Assembly: GCA_004347865.1 (NCBI GenBank)
Contig: QNUZ01000009.1
Span: forward strand, 1 to 21,014
Length of the DNA: 21,014 bases
Source: Archaeoglobi archaeon
GTDB lineage: Archaea; Halobacteriota; Archaeoglobi; Archaeoglobales; Archaeoglobaceae
Direction: 5' to 3'
Shown: piece by piece, positions 20,859 to 21,014 of the stretch
Position numbering within the stretch: position 1 is the first letter of the stretch
How the letters are laid out: every line of letters begins with the position of its first letter
Notes under the pieces: model-generated
Told to the model about the DNA's origin: nothing
What the model saw: the letters and a program-made list of their open reading frames with translations, nothing else
Database searches by the model: none
Program-made: the position numbers and the translations under genes

Positions 20859-21014
20859 ATGGGTTTTGAAGTAAAGCCCGTGGGTTTGGTGAGATCCCCT
20901 TACAGGAAGAACGGCGAAGCGCCCCATCAAGGAAGGTTCTCAGAAGAGATTACCGAGATCGAGATCTTTCCGGAATTTGAAGAGGGTTTGAGGGACATCG
21001 AGACATGCTCACAC
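20859..21014 (+). CDS. trmO: TrmO/YaeB-like tRNA A37 methyltransferase, N-terminal part (cut by window edge)
   Basis: The first 52 residues, from MGFEVKPVGLVRSPYRKNG to GLRDIETCSH, match the start of the TsaA/TrmO family: (P)xGxVxSPY, EAPHQG, the ExEIFPEFEEGL segment and DIExxSH. TrmO methylates t6A37 of certain tRNAs using S-adenosylmethionine. The frame is open to the window end. The ATG follows the AhpD-like stop by 4 nt. Confidence 0.85.
   Translation, partial: MGFEVKPVGLVRSPYRKNGEAPHQGRFSEEITEIEIFPEFEEGLRDIETCSH

Noticed and set aside
1..21014. tRNA, rRNA and CRISPR arrays.
   Set aside because: No cloverleaf, rRNA core or regularly spaced direct repeats were found when reading the intergenic stretches.

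Overview
The window comes from an archaeon, most probably a member of the Archaeoglobales. The archaeal character is direct: a KH-MBL-beta-CASP ribonuclease (aCPSF1/FttA) beside a 20S proteasome beta subunit, an archaeosortase with archaetidylserine synthase and decarboxylase, archaeal-type ribosomal protein S15, and TATA boxes lying about 25-28 bp before many start codons. Methanopterin (mptD) and methanofuran (mfnF-like) biosynthesis genes together with c-type multihaem cytochromes and a membrane HdrDE-like protein fit Archaeoglobus, Geoglobus or Ferroglobus. The species is an inference.

Layout. 1-590 (-) is the start of ilvD, cut by the window edge. 642-2566 (+) is a phosphate-uptake operon: a CBS-pair protein, a DUF47/PhoU-like protein and a PiT permease. 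2563-5102 (-) holds psmB and aCPSF1. 5175-5711 (+) is a class II aldolase. 5688-8594 (-) is an overlapping operon of an AAA ATPase, a PhnP-like metallo-beta-lactamase and an MfnF-like protein. 8669-10907 (+) is an overlapping operon: artA, asd (pssD), pssA and mptD. 10952-12664 (+) is rps15 and lysA. 12794-14942 (+) is ilvB-ilvN, preceded by a promoter and a 13-residue leader-peptide-like ORF. 14943-15283 contains a short IS200/IS605-derived element ending one base before the fadD start codon. 15284-16999 (+) is fadD. 17222-19991 (+) is an electron-transfer operon of two small multihaem cytochromes and a cytochrome b/HdrD fusion. 20193-21014 (+) is a zinc-ribbon/winged-helix regulator, an AhpD-like protein and the start of trmO.

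How the parts fit. Branched-chain amino-acid synthesis is represented by ilvB/ilvN and ilvD, lysine by lysA, and C1-carrier coenzymes by mptD and the mfnF-like gene. Membrane lipid synthesis and C-terminal anchoring of surface proteins share the artA operon. The cytochrome operon probably links the quinone or lipid-soluble electron pool to periplasmic c-haems and a cytoplasmic Fe-S/CCG module.

The strongest leads are (1) the deleted IS200/IS605 element apparently inserted exactly between the TATA box and the ATG of fadD, which would turn a leaderless gene into one with a structured leader; (2) a leaderless mini-ORF rich in Val and Leu codons followed by tandem stops before ilvB, suggestive of archaeal attenuation; (3) three divergent gene pairs that appear to share one symmetric TATA box; (4) palindromes centred on predicted transcription starts of the cytochrome operon and the regulator; and (5) a CxCH haem-like motif in a tetrahaem-type lipoprotein.
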